NCBI RefSeq assembly: GCF_018687635.1
Contig: NZ_CP061300.1
Coordinates: 372,001-436,000, forward strand
DNA: 64,000 bases
From: Polynucleobacter sp. MWH-Braz-FAM2G
Lineage (GTDB): Bacteria > Pseudomonadota > Gammaproteobacteria > Burkholderiales > Burkholderiaceae
Reading direction: 5' to 3'
A program made the translations under genes and the position numbers. Shown here piece by piece: positions 26,383 to 36,141 of this stretch. The notes under the pieces were generated by a model. That model worked only from the letters and a program-made list of their open reading frames with translations. It had not been told where the DNA came from and searched no databases. The stretch's first letter is position 1. Each line of letters opens with the position of its first letter.

Positions 26383-26984
26383 GATGATGCTTCTTCTAGC
26401 GCTTTCAACTCTTCAGGTGTATTCACATTGGCAAAGGTTTGCGGATCATCAAAGATTACGGTGCTGCTGTGTAGTTCCTGAAACCAACGATCAATTTTTA
26501 GATTGCCTGTTTTGAGAAACTGATTCAATGAATCTTGTAAGTTACTACGCATCAGGCAAAAAACAGGTTGAGCCCAAACTTTCCCATCGGATTCTTTACT
26601 AGAGGCATATACCAGTTGAAAATCTCCGCGTTCCATTTCGGCAATCAATAGTTCAGCTAAATTTTTAGGAAGCAGAGGGGAGTCGCAAGGGGAGGTTAGT
26701 AGATAGGGAGTTTTGCAGAATTTCAGACCTACTGAAAATCCAGCCAAAGGACCAGAAAAATCGGGCGCTTCATCCATGACTACGGGATATCCGTAAGCCG
26801 CGTATTTTGTAATGTTGCGGTTTGCGTTAATGAGGATTGTTTGAGTCTGAGGCTTTAGTCTGGCGATAGTCGACTCAATGAGTGGTTGCCCATGAAAAGG
26901 GATTAAACCTTTGTCGATGCCGCCCATGCGTTGCGCTCGTCCGCCTGCAAGAATGAGCCCCGTAATATCTTTAGTGAAAATCAT
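26379..26984 (-). CDS. mobA: Molybdenum cofactor guanylyltransferase
   Basis: A 201-residue MobA that couples GMP to molybdopterin. The nucleotide-binding N-terminus LILAGGRAQRMGGIDKGL is diagnostic, with TSPCDSPLLP as the metal-binding Asp region. MsrP and xanthine-oxidase-type enzymes do not need the guanine dinucleotide, so other molybdoenzymes probably exist elsewhere, or this enzyme has broader use. Its ATG shares one base with the moaA stop (TAATG). Confidence 0.93.
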   Translation of the reverse strand: MIFTKDITGLILAGGRAQRMGGIDKGLIPFHGQPLIESTIARLKPQTQTILINANRNITKYAAYGYPVVMDEAPDFSGPLAGFSVGLKFCKTPYLLTSPCDSPLLPKNLAELLIAEMERGDFQLVYASSKESDGKVWAQPVFCLMRSNLQDSLNQFLKTGNLKIDRWFQELHSSTVIFDDPQTFANVNTPEELKALEEASS

Positions 26985-28111
26985 TAACCACCAATATATG
27001 ACATTTCAACCTTACGGTTATTGGATGATTGGGTGTCGGTATTTAAGCCCCGAATTTCTGAATAGTGATCATCACGGGTAGACCAGGTATTCATTACTGC
27101 GTTGGCTATTTCAAGATCACTTTTTCCAGAGCGCAATAAGGTTTTGAAATCAAAGCCTTCATTCGCAAACAGGCAGAGATACATTTGACCATCAGTGGAA
27201 ATTCGTGCTCTGGTGCATTCATGGCAAAAGGTTTGGGTAACGCTCGAGATCACACCAATCTCCCCTGTGCCATCGAGATAGCGCCAACGCTGTGCAACTT
27301 CACCAGTGTAGTTTGCTTCAATCGACTCAAGCGGGAACACTTCGTTAATTCTGGCAATCACTTCTTTGGATGGCAGCACTTGATCCATATTCCATCCATT
27401 CGAGCTGCCGACATCCATAAATTCAATAAAGCGCAGAATGACACCGCTACCTTTGAAGTGTTTAGCCATTGAAACAATCTCGTGATCGTTGGTGCCTTTT
27501 TTAACAACCATATTCACTTTGATATTCTCAAAGCCAACTTCTTGAGCTGCTTGAATTCCATCCAGTACATCGGCTACCGGAAAATCAACATCATTCATTT
27601 TCTTAAAGATGGCATCGTCTAAGCCATCTAGACTGACTGTTAATCTTTGTAGACCAGCAGCTTTTAATGCAGCCGCTTTTTTACGTAAGATACTGCCGTT
27701 AGTCGTTAATGTAAGATCTAGCGGCTTGCCATCAGATGTCTGAATTTGTGCCAGCATTTCAATGAGCACTTCTAAGTTTTTGCGCAATAAAGGTTCGCCA
27801 CCAGTTAGTCTAATTTTTTCAACACCCAAAGTAGAGAAAATTGTCGTTAGGCGAGCTATTTCCTCAAAGCTTAATAATTCTTTATGAGCTAGATAAGGAT
27901 AGTTTTGATCGAATACTTCTTTTGGCATGCAATAGGTGCAGCGAAAGTTGCAGCGATCAGTTACAGATATGCGCAGATCTCTTAGGGTGCGGCCGCGAGC
28001 GTCTTTAGTTTGACCATGTGGTTGAAGTAGGTGAGTGCCAATAGACGGAGTTAGTCCTCTGCCTTCATCAATGCGTATAGGAATCACTTTGGGGATTGCT
28101 TTTTCAACCAT
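26984..28111 (-). CDS. moaA: GTP 3',8-cyclase, radical SAM
   Basis: MoaA, the first step of molybdopterin synthesis from GTP, acting with MoaC. The radical-SAM cluster motif is [12 protein letters not shown] and the second cluster is bound by [18 protein letters not shown]. The C-terminal GG is present (MSYIGG), as required for full activity. The ATG at 28111 gives 375 residues; 15 further codons upstream are open but unlike the family. First gene of moaA-mobA-moeA. Confidence 0.96.
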   Translation of the reverse strand: MVEKAIPKVIPIRIDEGRGLTPSIGTHLLQPHGQTKDARGRTLRDLRISVTDRCNFRCTYCMPKEVFDQNYPYLAHKELLSFEEIARLTTIFSTLGVEKIRLTGGEPLLRKNLEVLIEMLAQIQTSDGKPLDLTLTTNGSILRKKAAALKAAGLQRLTVSLDGLDDAIFKKMNDVDFPVADVLDGIQAAQEVGFENIKVNMVVKKGTNDHEIVSMAKHFKGSGVILRFIEFMDVGSSNGWNMDQVLPSKEVIARINEVFPLESIEANYTGEVAQRWRYLDGTGEIGVISSVTQTFCHECTRARISTDGQMYLCLFANEGFDFKTLLRSGKSDLEIANAVMNTWSTRDDHYSEIRGLNTDTQSSNNRKVEMSYIGG

Positions 28112-28204
28112 ATTCTCAATTATGGCTGTGAAATGGGGATTCTGCCAAACCGCCAAATATCCTTTTGGGATAAATGGCGGTCTAGAGAAAAAGCTGTAGA
28201 TGGT

Positions 28205-30838
28205 TTAAACCGTTTTTTCCTGACCGCCGGTTTCAACTAAAACCATTGGACCATCTGGAAGTTGGGCGGCGGGCTTAGGGGCTCTGCCGAGGTTATGAAC
28301 CACAGGCTCTGCCTGAATCTGGTTTTGCGCTTCAGCATGCTTAGATGAGTCGGTGCTGACCCAAATCATGCCTGCAGATTGCACAACACTGTGTAACGGA
28401 GTCTCCTCAAGAGCTTGGAAAGATACTTTAGGAAGTTCTGGTGCCGGCTTAGTAATTACCTCTACTGTTGCCACTGAAGCAACAGCCACTACTGGTGTCG
28501 GTGTAGTTACAGGATTTGCAGCAGAGTCTTGCGCAGGGCGATTGGATTGACGTGGAGCACGTGGTGCACGCTCTGATCGCTCTTGTTTTTCTGCTACAGG
28601 TTTTGCATTGCTAAAGCTACTGACGATGTTCTGAATCGGCATGCTTGCAGATGCGCCAGCCATACCAACGGGCGGACCTGCAAATGGATTGGCTGTTATC
28701 GCAGTGGCTGGTGCATTCGCTGCATCGTTACCACCCTCAGTACGTTCGCCACGTTCACGTTGACCACGACCACGTCCACGACGGTTTCGACCACGTCCAC
28801 GACGCTCTTCGCCATCAGCACTCGGAGTAGTTTCGCTACCAGGAGCAGCTTCAGTTGCAGGTGTAATTGCAACTGGGTTAGCTTGGCGTTCTGGTTTCGG
28901 ACCATTTTGATTGCCTTGATTACGGTTTCCGTTACGGTTGTTACGATTGCGATTGTTGTTGCCGCCTTCTGTTGGCGCGCTACTCTCGGCCGCATTCGCT
29001 ACTGGACGCTCAGTGCGATCGGTACGTTCACCGCGGCGATTACGGCCACGATTACGATCGTTGCCACGCCCTTGGTTGCGACCACGATTATTGCTTGGCG
29101 CTGGCTTTGCTTCTTCTTTAGGTGATGAAGCGAAGAGTTTCTTAATAAATCCAAAGAAACCACCAGAGCTTTCTGTTGCCACTTTTTCAGTACGAGCAGG
29201 ACGAGGTTGGCTCATTGGTGCAGGTTGTGTTGGAGTAATGCCTTTAACAGCAGCTTCCGGACGTGCCTTCACATCGGCATCTTTTTTGCTCACTGTTGTA
29301 TCTGTTTCCAATTCACGCGCAGCTTCTTCAGCCATTACATAGCTTGCTTTTTGATCATCTAGACGTGGATCGTCGTGACGCAAACGCTCTAATTTGTAGT
29401 GTGGAGTTTCTAGATGCTTGTTCGGCACCATCAATACATTGACTTTGAAGCGTGTCTCAATCTTGATCACTTCAGCGCGTTTTTCATTTAACAGGAAGGC
29501 AGCCACTTCGACTGGCACCTGTGTATGAATTGCAGCCGTGTTTTCTTTCATTGCCTCTTCTTGAATGATGCGCAGAACTTGCAATGCAGAAGATTCAGTA
29601 TCGCGAATATGGCCTGTACCGTTACAACGTGGGCAGGTTACATGACTACCTTCAGAGAGCGCTGGACGTAAGCGCTGACGAGACATTTCCATTAAGCCAA
29701 ATTTGGAGATCTTGCCCATTTGAACGCGAGCGCGGTCATGACGTAATGCGTCACGTAAACGATTCTCAACATCTTTCTGGGCTTTGCTGGATTCCATGTC
29801 GATGAAGTCAATAACGACTAAACCTCCCAAGTCACGTAAACGTGCTTGACGGGCGATTTCATCTGCAGCTTCTAAGTTAGTGCGGGTAGCAGTCTCTTCA
29901 ATGTCGGAACCACGGGTTGCGCGTGCCGAGTTCACGTCCACAGAAACCAAAGCTTCTGTGTGGTCGATTACGATTGCGCCGCCAGATGGCAGTGGCACAG
30001 TACGTGAGTACGCAGTTTCAATTTGATGCTCAATTTGGAAACGCGAGAACAAAGGCACATCGTCTTGATAGCGTTTTACTCGCGGCAAGTTGTCTGGCAT
30101 AACAACAGACATAAATGCAGCAGCTTGTTCATAAATGTCATCGGTATCGATGAGAATCTCGCCAATATCTGGCTGGAAGTAATCGCGAATCGCGCGAATC
30201 ACCAAGCTTGATTCTAGGTAGATCAATAGTGGGGCTGAATTGCCTTTAGCGGCTTCATCAATCGCTTTCCACAATTGCATGAGGTAACTTAAGTCCCATT
30301 GCAATTCAGTAGCATCACGACCAATGCCAGCTGTACGAGCAATGATGCTCATACCATCTGGTACTTCCAATTGAGACATGGCTTCACGAAGTTCTTGACG
30401 GTCTTCGCCTTCAATGCGGCGGGAAACGCCGCCTCCGCGCGGGTTATTTGGCATTAAGACCAAATAACGGCCTGCCAAGGAGATAAATGAGGTGAGGGCA
30501 GCGCCTTTTTGGCCACGCTCTTCCTTTTCTACTTGAACAATGATTTCTTGACCTTCGCGTAAGGCGTCCTTAATAGAGGCATTACGGACGTCGATGCCCT
30601 CTTTAAAATAGCTGCGGGCAACCTCTTTGAATGGCAAAAAGCCATGACGTTCTTCGCCATAATTGACAAAGCAGGCCTCTAAAGAGGGCTCAATACGGGT
30701 AATCACACCTTTGTAAATATTGCCTTTGCGTTGTTCACGACCGGCAGCTTCGATATCGATATCAATGAGTTTTTGACCATCAACGATGGCAACTCGCAAC
30801 TCTTCTTGTTGAGTTGCATTAAACAACATGCGTTTCAT
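28205..30838 (-). CDS. rne: Ribonuclease E
   Basis: RNase E of 877 residues, the main mRNA-decay and rRNA-processing endonuclease. It begins MKRMLFNATQQEELRVAIVDG, has an S1 domain (about residues 35-120), the catalytic DNase-I-like core with DFIDM, and the zinc-link motif CPRCNGTGH around residue 405. From about residue 540 it is a long disordered tail with dense Arg/Gly/Asn repeats (for example GRNQGRGNDRNRGRNRRGE), which should bind RNA and scaffold a degradosome. The ribosome binding site is AGGAGAG. A long structured leader precedes it, suggesting autoregulation, as is known in E. coli. Confidence 0.96.
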   Translation of the reverse strand: MKRMLFNATQQEELRVAIVDGQKLIDIDIEAAGREQRKGNIYKGVITRIEPSLEACFVNYGEERHGFLPFKEVARSYFKEGIDVRNASIKDALREGQEIIVQVEKEERGQKGAALTSFISLAGRYLVLMPNNPRGGGVSRRIEGEDRQELREAMSQLEVPDGMSIIARTAGIGRDATELQWDLSYLMQLWKAIDEAAKGNSAPLLIYLESSLVIRAIRDYFQPDIGEILIDTDDIYEQAAAFMSVVMPDNLPRVKRYQDDVPLFSRFQIEHQIETAYSRTVPLPSGGAIVIDHTEALVSVDVNSARATRGSDIEETATRTNLEAADEIARQARLRDLGGLVVIDFIDMESSKAQKDVENRLRDALRHDRARVQMGKISKFGLMEMSRQRLRPALSEGSHVTCPRCNGTGHIRDTESSALQVLRIIQEEAMKENTAAIHTQVPVEVAAFLLNEKRAEVIKIETRFKVNVLMVPNKHLETPHYKLERLRHDDPRLDDQKASYVMAEEAARELETDTTVSKKDADVKARPEAAVKGITPTQPAPMSQPRPARTEKVATESSGGFFGFIKKLFASSPKEEAKPAPSNNRGRNQGRGNDRNRGRNRRGERTDRTERPVANAAESSAPTEGGNNNRNRNNRNGNRNQGNQNGPKPERQANPVAITPATEAAPGSETTPSADGEERRGRGRNRRGRGRGQRERGERTEGGNDAANAPATAITANPFAGPPVGMAGASASMPIQNIVSSFSNAKPVAEKQERSERAPRAPRQSNRPAQDSAANPVTTPTPVVAVASVATVEVITKPAPELPKVSFQALEETPLHSVVQSAGMIWVSTDSSKHAEAQNQIQAEPVVHNLGRAPKPAAQLPDGPMVLVETGGQEKTV

Positions 30839-31304
30839 AACACTCTCTCCTGTGTAGGGAGGGCGTCGTTGCGCGCTGCGTTAGGGGACAGGTTAGGGAC
30901 CGCTTAGGACTGAGCCTAGGGCGGTTTATGAGTGTGGATCATGCAAATCTAGACATTTTTTGCCTAGTTCACCCAGTTAACGGTTGGTTAAATCGGTGCC
31001 ACACTTGACGATCGCCGCAGAGACCTCCTTTAGGTCATCAATGCAGGCGCGCGCCTGAAAACTGTCTTCTAATCGCGGGTCGCGGCATACGGCACACCAA
31101 CCCTGCGCCTCATTACAACGGGGGAGGGGCAACCCCGGGAGTCTATTAAGGGCGACTCCAAGCTCCACGATTCAAACCTGACTTCAGGCTGGTCTCGGGC
31201 CAATAAATTGGCTAGAGCGTTGATTATACGGCACAAGTTGCATGACAATGGGGTATTGTTGAGTCCCTTGTGGTCCCCCATTGGGTTTGCGAGAGAGATA
31301 AATC
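30839..31304 (-). promoter_or_regulatory. Long GC-rich region between rne and rluC; probable rne leader
   Basis: A 466-base gap between divergent rne and rluC, clearly richer in GC than its surroundings from about 31010 to 31200. On the minus strand it holds several hairpins: ACCGC..TAGG..CCTA..GCGGT just before rne (30899-30925), a 14-base perfect palindrome CAGGCGCGCGCCTG (31044-31057), and GACC..GGTC (31022-31036) that contains a perfect AAGGAGGT. In E. coli, RNase E controls its own mRNA through its leader, so a similar role is likely. Two small open frames here have no support as genes. The rluC promoter must also lie here. Confidence 0.55.
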
Positions 31305-32318
31305 ATGAAATCCGAACCCATTTCCAGATCCTTAAAGGTAAAAACGCCTTCTTCATCAGCGCCTGCTGCAGTGCATCTTCAGACTATTGGTCCGGAAGAG
31401 GCTGGTCAACGTTTAGATAACTATTTACTACGTTGGGCTAAAGGCGTCCCGAAAAGTCATGTTTATCGAATTATTCGGTCGGGTGAGGTGCGGGTCAATA
31501 AAAAGCGGGCTGAGCCAACAACCCGCTTAATAGAGGGGGATGTGGTGCGGGTTCCACCCGTTCGAATTGCTGAACCTGCCCAAATGGCTGCCGTGAATTC
31601 TGCTCAGACTAAGTCTAGAGCGCATGGCTACTCAGACAAAATGCCTATTCTTTTTGAAGATGAGGCCCTTTTAATAGTAGATAAACCAGCGGGTTTAGCT
31701 GTTCATGGTGGTTCGGGTATCGCTCTTGGGGTTATTGAAACCTTGCGGATAACCCGTCCAGAGCTCAAGTTTTTGGAATTAGTTCACCGTTTGGATCGAG
31801 ATACTTCAGGAGTATTGCTCTTGGCCAAAAAGCGTAGCGCTTTAGTTGAGCTCCATCGTCAAATCCGTGAGGGCCAAACCGACAAGCGCTATTTCTTGCT
31901 TGCACATGGAGAAATTGTGCAAGGCCCCCAAACGATGCAACTCAAATACCCGCTTCATAAATATCTTCTCGCCAATGGCGAGCGTCGGGTTCGCGTCGAC
32001 CCAGATGGTTTACCGAGCCATACGGCATTGAGGGTAACTAAAACCTTTAAACGGGATGATGCAGCGATTACTCTGGCTGAAGCTCAGCTAAAAACTGGGC
32101 GTACCCATCAAATTCGGGTGCATCTTCAAAAGCTGGGTCACGCGATTCTGGGGGATGACAAATATGGTTTTGAAGATATCGATAAACTAATTAAATCTAA
32201 GCGCTTATATCTTCATGCGCATTTGGCAGGTTTTACGCATCCCCGTACTGGGGAGAAGATGCGGATTGAATCGCCATTGCCTCCAGAATTTACTGCCATG
32301 ATGAAAACATTTGAGTAG
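31305..32318 (+). CDS. rluC: 23S rRNA pseudouridine synthase C
   Basis: A 337-residue RluA-family synthase with an N-terminal S4 domain (QRLDNYLLRWAKGVPKSHVYRIIRSGEVRVN) and the catalytic motif HRLDRDTSGVLLLAK (Asp near residue 164). RluC modifies 23S rRNA at positions 955, 2504 and 2580 in E. coli. The divergent rne-rluC pairing is the same as in E. coli, which supports this name over RluD. Followed closely by a phosphatase gene and sppA. Confidence 0.94.
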   Translation: MKSEPISRSLKVKTPSSSAPAAVHLQTIGPEEAGQRLDNYLLRWAKGVPKSHVYRIIRSGEVRVNKKRAEPTTRLIEGDVVRVPPVRIAEPAQMAAVNSAQTKSRAHGYSDKMPILFEDEALLIVDKPAGLAVHGGSGIALGVIETLRITRPELKFLELVHRLDRDTSGVLLLAKKRSALVELHRQIREGQTDKRYFLLAHGEIVQGPQTMQLKYPLHKYLLANGERRVRVDPDGLPSHTALRVTKTFKRDDAAITLAEAQLKTGRTHQIRVHLQKLGHAILGDDKYGFEDIDKLIKSKRLYLHAHLAGFTHPRTGEKMRIESPLPPEFTAMMKTFE

Positions 32319-32339
32319 TGCAATTAAAGTAACTTAAGT

Positions 32340-33020
32340 ATGTCGCAAGCCAATAAATTAAATCGTCCTTATGATCTCATTGTTTGGGATTGGGACGGAA
32401 CCATTATGGATTCCACGCCAACGATTGTGCATTGCATACAACAGGCTTGTCGTGATTTAGGCTTTAAGGAGCCCGATGACAAGTTAGCGAGCTCGGTCAT
32501 TGGTTTGGGAATTCAGGATTCATTGCGAAGAGCGGTACCTTGGATTGAGCCAATTCATTTTCAAAAGCTGACCGATCGATTCAGATATCACTATCTGGCT
32601 AAAGATCACGAGCTTGATTTGTTTGTCGGCATACGAGATTTGCTTGAGGAATTGCATGCGGAACAATATCTATTGGGCGTAGCGACTGGTAAATCTCGCG
32701 TAGGACTGGATCGCTCACTGAAGCACCATCAAATTGGACATCTTTTTCATGAAACCCGCACGGCCGATGAGTCTTTTTCAAAGCCGCATCCAGGCATGTT
32801 GTTGGAGCTGTCCGATGCCACTCAAGTGCCTACACGTCGTATGCTCATGATTGGTGATACCACGCATGATTTGGATATGGCAGCCAATGCGGGGGTAGAC
32901 GCTGTTGCGGTTACTTATGGCGCTCATCCACCTGATACCTTGAAATCTTCGCCTTCCTTAGCGCATGTGGACAATGTTGCTCAACTATCTCAATGGCTTA
33001 AAAATAATTTGCAACACTAG
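32340..33020 (+). CDS. HAD-superfamily hydrolase, phosphoglycolate phosphatase-like
   Basis: A 226-residue HAD subfamily IA phosphatase. Motif I is DWDGTIMDS with the nucleophile Asp, motif II is VATGKSR, and motifs III and IV are FSKPHPGM and MIGDTTHDLDMAANAG. The substrate is unknown; phosphoglycolate or a nucleotide is plausible. It lies 21 bases after rluC and 8 before sppA, so the three genes are probably one transcript. Confidence 0.88.
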   Translation: MSQANKLNRPYDLIVWDWDGTIMDSTPTIVHCIQQACRDLGFKEPDDKLASSVIGLGIQDSLRRAVPWIEPIHFQKLTDRFRYHYLAKDHELDLFVGIRDLLEELHAEQYLLGVATGKSRVGLDRSLKHHQIGHLFHETRTADESFSKPHPGMLLELSDATQVPTRRMLMIGDTTHDLDMAANAGVDAVAVTYGAHPPDTLKSSPSLAHVDNVAQLSQWLKNNLQH

Positions 33021-33028
33021 GAAATGAA

Positions 33029-33979
33029 ATGATGGAAAACAATCCAAATCAAAATTGGGAGCGACAAGCGCTTGAACACCTCTTGTTGGAGAATTTAAAA
33101 GAGACACGTAAAGCGCGTCGCTGGAAGGCTGTATTACGAGTACTTACATTGCTTGTGATTTTGGGAGCCTTACTTTCTATATTTGATTTTCATCTTCCTG
33201 GAAAAGGTATGGGTGTTGAAAAACATACAGCTTTGGTTACTCTTGAAGGAGAAATTTCCTCAAGCTCGATGGCCAATGCAATGGATATCAATTCATCCTT
33301 GGTTTCGGCGTTTGAGAATGAACATAGTGCTGGAGTTGTCTTGCGCATTAATAGTCCTGGCGGTTCCCCAGTTCAGGCCGGCATGATCAATGATGAAATA
33401 CATCGCTTACGCAAGTTATATCCCAAGAAACCATTTTATGTAGTAGTTGAAGATATTTGCGCATCTGGCGGATACTACGTAGCAGTCGCTGCAGATCAAA
33501 TCTTGGTTGATAAGGCAAGTCTTGTGGGATCTATCGGCGTCATCATGGAGGGTTTTGGATTCACTGGCTTAATGGATAAGCTTGGTGTGACTCGTCGCAT
33601 GATTACTTCGGGCTCCAATAAGGGCATGCTTGATCCATTTAGTAAAGAAAATCCCAAGCAAGTTGAAATGGTGAAAACCATGATTGATGAGATTCATCAA
33701 CAATTTATTAAGGTAGTTAAAGAAGGTCGTGGCGATCGTTTAAAAGATATTCCCGATTTATTCTCCGGTCGAATTTGGAATGGTGAGCAAGCAGTCAAGA
33801 TTGGACTTGCAGATGGTTATGGCACGGTTGATACGGTTGCGCGCGATATCTTTAAGGCTCCCGATATCTTTGACTACACCATGAAAGAAAACTTTGCTGA
33901 GCGAGTAGCTAAGCGCTTTGGAGCTGAGGCCGGAGCCGCTGCAGGCAAAGCGTTGGTTAAGACACCAGACCTTAAGTAA
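33029..33979 (+). CDS. sppA: Signal peptide peptidase, S49 family
   Basis: A 316-residue membrane-anchored serine protease with one N-terminal helix (about residues 37-55). The catalytic Ser is in DICASGGYYVAVAAD and the Lys in DKASLVGSIGVIM, forming the Ser-Lys dyad of SppA. It is the short, single-domain form. It degrades cleaved signal peptides in the membrane. The start is the first of two consecutive ATGs after AGGAAAT. Confidence 0.92.
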   Translation: MMENNPNQNWERQALEHLLLENLKETRKARRWKAVLRVLTLLVILGALLSIFDFHLPGKGMGVEKHTALVTLEGEISSSSMANAMDINSSLVSAFENEHSAGVVLRINSPGGSPVQAGMINDEIHRLRKLYPKKPFYVVVEDICASGGYYVAVAADQILVDKASLVGSIGVIMEGFGFTGLMDKLGVTRRMITSGSNKGMLDPFSKENPKQVEMVKTMIDEIHQQFIKVVKEGRGDRLKDIPDLFSGRIWNGEQAVKIGLADGYGTVDTVARDIFKAPDIFDYTMKENFAERVAKRFGAEAGAAAGKALVKTPDLK

Positions 33980-33982
33980 TAA

Positions 33983-34014
33983 AGCTTAAGAATTGCTTAT
34001 GTAATTCTTAAGCT
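33983..34014. terminator. Convergent hairpin after sppA
   Basis: A perfect 12-base inverted repeat AGCTTAAGAATT / AATTCTTAAGCT with an 8-base loop between sppA and the convergent methyltransferase gene, overlapping the latter's stop codon. It is AT-rich and lacks a T-run, so it may be a weak terminator or an RNA-stabilising end. Confidence 0.5.
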
Positions 34015-34783
34015 AGGCCAATAGTAGAAATACTGTTGGCCTATTTTGTAATGACGCACAAGCTGTTTCATTGGGGTAACGTTTACGCCATTCAGCAATC
34101 GAAAGAGTTGTGACCATCTCAGATTTGAGACTGAGATCCACGCCAAGACAAAGCAGGCTTTGTGGTGCTAACGAATGAATGCAAGCCATGAGCATGGCAG
34201 CATTACGATAAGGTGTCTCAATCCATATTTGAGTTTGCTGAAATTTTCTAGATTCAATCTCCAGTTGTTTGAGTTTGCTGGTGCGTTCATGGGCGTCATG
34301 TGGCAAGTAGCCCTGAAATGCAAAACGTTGCCCATTAAGACCGCTTGCCATTAGTCCCAGCAATATGGAGCTTGGACCAACCAATGGCTTCACCTGAGCA
34401 CCCAGTTTATGAGCTTCTAGAACTAATTCAGCACCTGGGTCTGCTACGCCCGGAACCCCCGCTTCGGACATTAAACCCATATCGTTACCTGCAAGTAGCG
34501 GCTTGAGCAAATCAACAGGTTTTATTGAGTCACCATACTTGGCATTGCGTGCTGCACCACGCCACTCACTCATTTGCATTTCTTGAATAGTACATGTCAG
34601 CGCAGAAACGGTATCAATAGCTTTTAATAGAGCTCGTGCTGTTTTGGCATCTTCCACAATCCAGTGCCTTAGCTTGGCTGATTGCGCAATGGTTTCGGCA
34701 GGCAATACCCAGGGGAGCTGATCTGCGCGGCCATCATCACCTAGGGTGTTGGGAACTAAATACAGTGTGCCGAGTTTGCTCAT
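34013..34783 (-). CDS. RsmI-like SAM-dependent methyltransferase (tetrapyrrole methylase fold)
   Basis: A 256-residue member of the family of RsmI, which methylates C1402 of 16S rRNA on the ribose. The SAM site is MGLMSEAGVPGVADPGAELV, followed by the GPSSILLGLMASGLNGQRFAFQGYLP block. It is shorter than true RsmI (about 285), lacks part of the C-terminus, and has SEAG where RsmI has SDAG. It is more likely a paralogue of uncertain target. It follows maf in the same direction with 22 bases between. Confidence 0.85.
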   Translation of the reverse strand: MSKLGTLYLVPNTLGDDGRADQLPWVLPAETIAQSAKLRHWIVEDAKTARALLKAIDTVSALTCTIQEMQMSEWRGAARNAKYGDSIKPVDLLKPLLAGNDMGLMSEAGVPGVADPGAELVLEAHKLGAQVKPLVGPSSILLGLMASGLNGQRFAFQGYLPHDAHERTSKLKQLEIESRKFQQTQIWIETPYRNAAMLMACIHSLAPQSLLCLGVDLSLKSEMVTTLSIAEWRKRYPNETACASLQNRPTVFLLLA

Positions 34784-34805
34784 AGATAACTTCTTCTATT
34801 TTCTA

Positions 34806-35417
34806 TTAATTAGTTTTTGATGGAATCGCAAATCCTGCATCGCGTAGTAAACCGGTTAATGCAATGAGTGGTAAGCCAATTAAGGCTGTTGGGTCCTCGC
34901 TTTTGATCGACTCTAATAGGCTGATGCCTAAACCTTCAGATTTTGCGCTACCTGCGCAATCATAAGGCTCCTCAGCCAGTAAATAGTTTTCTAATACATC
35001 ATCGGGGAGCTTGCGAAAAGTGACTTCGGTTGGAACGCTTAATGTAGTTTGCATTTCACCTTTCATAAGACATAGTGCTGTATGAAATGTCACGGTTGCA
35101 CCACGCATCAATTGCAACTGCGCTAATGCTCTTTCGAAATTACCAGGCTTGCCAATGGCTGCTCCGCAAAGATCTGCAACTTGATCAGATCCAATAACCC
35201 AAGCATGAGGATGTAATTTTGCAACTGCCGCTGCTTTGGCATGAGCAAGACGAAGGGCTAATTCAAGAGTGCTCTCGTTGGTAAGCGGGGTTTCATCAAC
35301 CTGCGGAGAAATCACTTCAAAGGGAATGCGCAGACGCCCTAAAAGTTCGCATCGATATTTAGATGTTGAGGCCAAGATGAGATTTGGATTTTTTGGGGCA
35401 TTCGTAGCGATACTCAT
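34806..35417 (-). CDS. Maf-like nucleoside triphosphate pyrophosphatase
   Basis: A 203-residue Maf protein that hydrolyses modified nucleotides such as 7-methyl-GTP. The family motif is ILASTSKYRCELLGR at the N-terminus, with the central DQVADL and LPLIALTGLLRDAGF at the end. The S-T-S-K-Y-R form and the gene position beside yceD, rpmF and plsX fit the YceF (m7GTP) subfamily of E. coli. It diverges from yceD by 43 bases. Confidence 0.92.
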   Translation of the reverse strand: MSIATNAPKNPNLILASTSKYRCELLGRLRIPFEVISPQVDETPLTNESTLELALRLAHAKAAAVAKLHPHAWVIGSDQVADLCGAAIGKPGNFERALAQLQLMRGATVTFHTALCLMKGEMQTTLSVPTEVTFRKLPDDVLENYLLAEEPYDCAGSAKSEGLGISLLESIKSEDPTALIGLPLIALTGLLRDAGFAIPSKTN

Positions 35418-35460
35418 ATATAACTGTGCTTTCTAGCTTGCATTCATTTAGACTGATGTC

Positions 35461-36036
35461 ATGAATCGTAATCAAGTTTTACCTCAAGTCGAACTACCTA
35501 CTGAGCCAAATGCTTTAAAAAAGGTGGATTTTTGTGCTCCACAATCCTATAAGGGTGCTGGTTTTTTGGGCATCTCAGATTTACCTAGGGTGGCTGAGGA
35601 AGTGTCAACTGCCATCCCAGGTGACGGCTTTGATTGGTCAATTGAGACTCATTTTGAAGATTCACCGGGAAGCGAGCCCCATCAAATTTTAGATTTAGGT
35701 CTAAAAGGGCGTCTGCACCTAGTTTGCCAGCGCTGTTTGCAAGATTGTGCGGTCGAATTGGATGAAAAGCGCCGCTTTGTGCTCGTTTTGACTGAAGCCG
35801 AGGCGGATGCTTATCCCATTGAGGACGAGGAGCAGGAGCCTTTGGTGGTAAATCAGCATTTCAACCTCCTTGAAACCATAGAAGACGAAGTTTTGTTGTC
35901 ATTACCCCTCATTCCTAAGCATCCAGATGGCTTTTGTGAGCCCCACGTCTCAAGCTTCGGTGATGAGGCGGACGAAGAGGTGTCAAATGAACGTGAAAAT
36001 CCCTTTAACATATTGAAAAATATGAAAAAAAACTGA
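35461..36036 (+). CDS. yceD: YceD family protein (DUF177)
   Basis: A 191-residue protein with the DUF177 core: GRLHLVCQRCLQDCAVELDEKRRF, in which two cysteines are conserved, and a very acidic tail. Homologues upstream of rpmF are linked to 23S rRNA accumulation and are co-transcribed with rpmF in E. coli and plants' chloroplasts. The order yceD-rpmF-plsX-fab matches E. coli. Confidence 0.9.
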   Translation: MNRNQVLPQVELPTEPNALKKVDFCAPQSYKGAGFLGISDLPRVAEEVSTAIPGDGFDWSIETHFEDSPGSEPHQILDLGLKGRLHLVCQRCLQDCAVELDEKRRFVLVLTEAEADAYPIEDEEQEPLVVNQHFNLLETIEDEVLLSLPLIPKHPDGFCEPHVSSFGDEADEEVSNERENPFNILKNMKKN

Positions 36037-36141
36037 AATCAGGGGTTATATTTTTACTGTTGTTTTGAGTACGAGCGCTCGATAAATCAAGCATTTAGGC
36101 GCTTTTCCATGCTAGAATGTCGCCTTGCTTAGGAGTTCAAT

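Noticed and set aside
28583..29342. Long open frames on the plus strand opposite the rne tail
   Set aside because: They are antisense to the repetitive Arg-rich coding region; compositions are Thr/Arg-Leu runs produced by repeats and there is no ribosome binding site or family likeness.
30977..31281. Two small minus-strand open frames in the rne leader
   Set aside because: No Shine-Dalgarno at either start and no recognisable protein; the region is better explained as a structured leader, though a leader peptide cannot be excluded.
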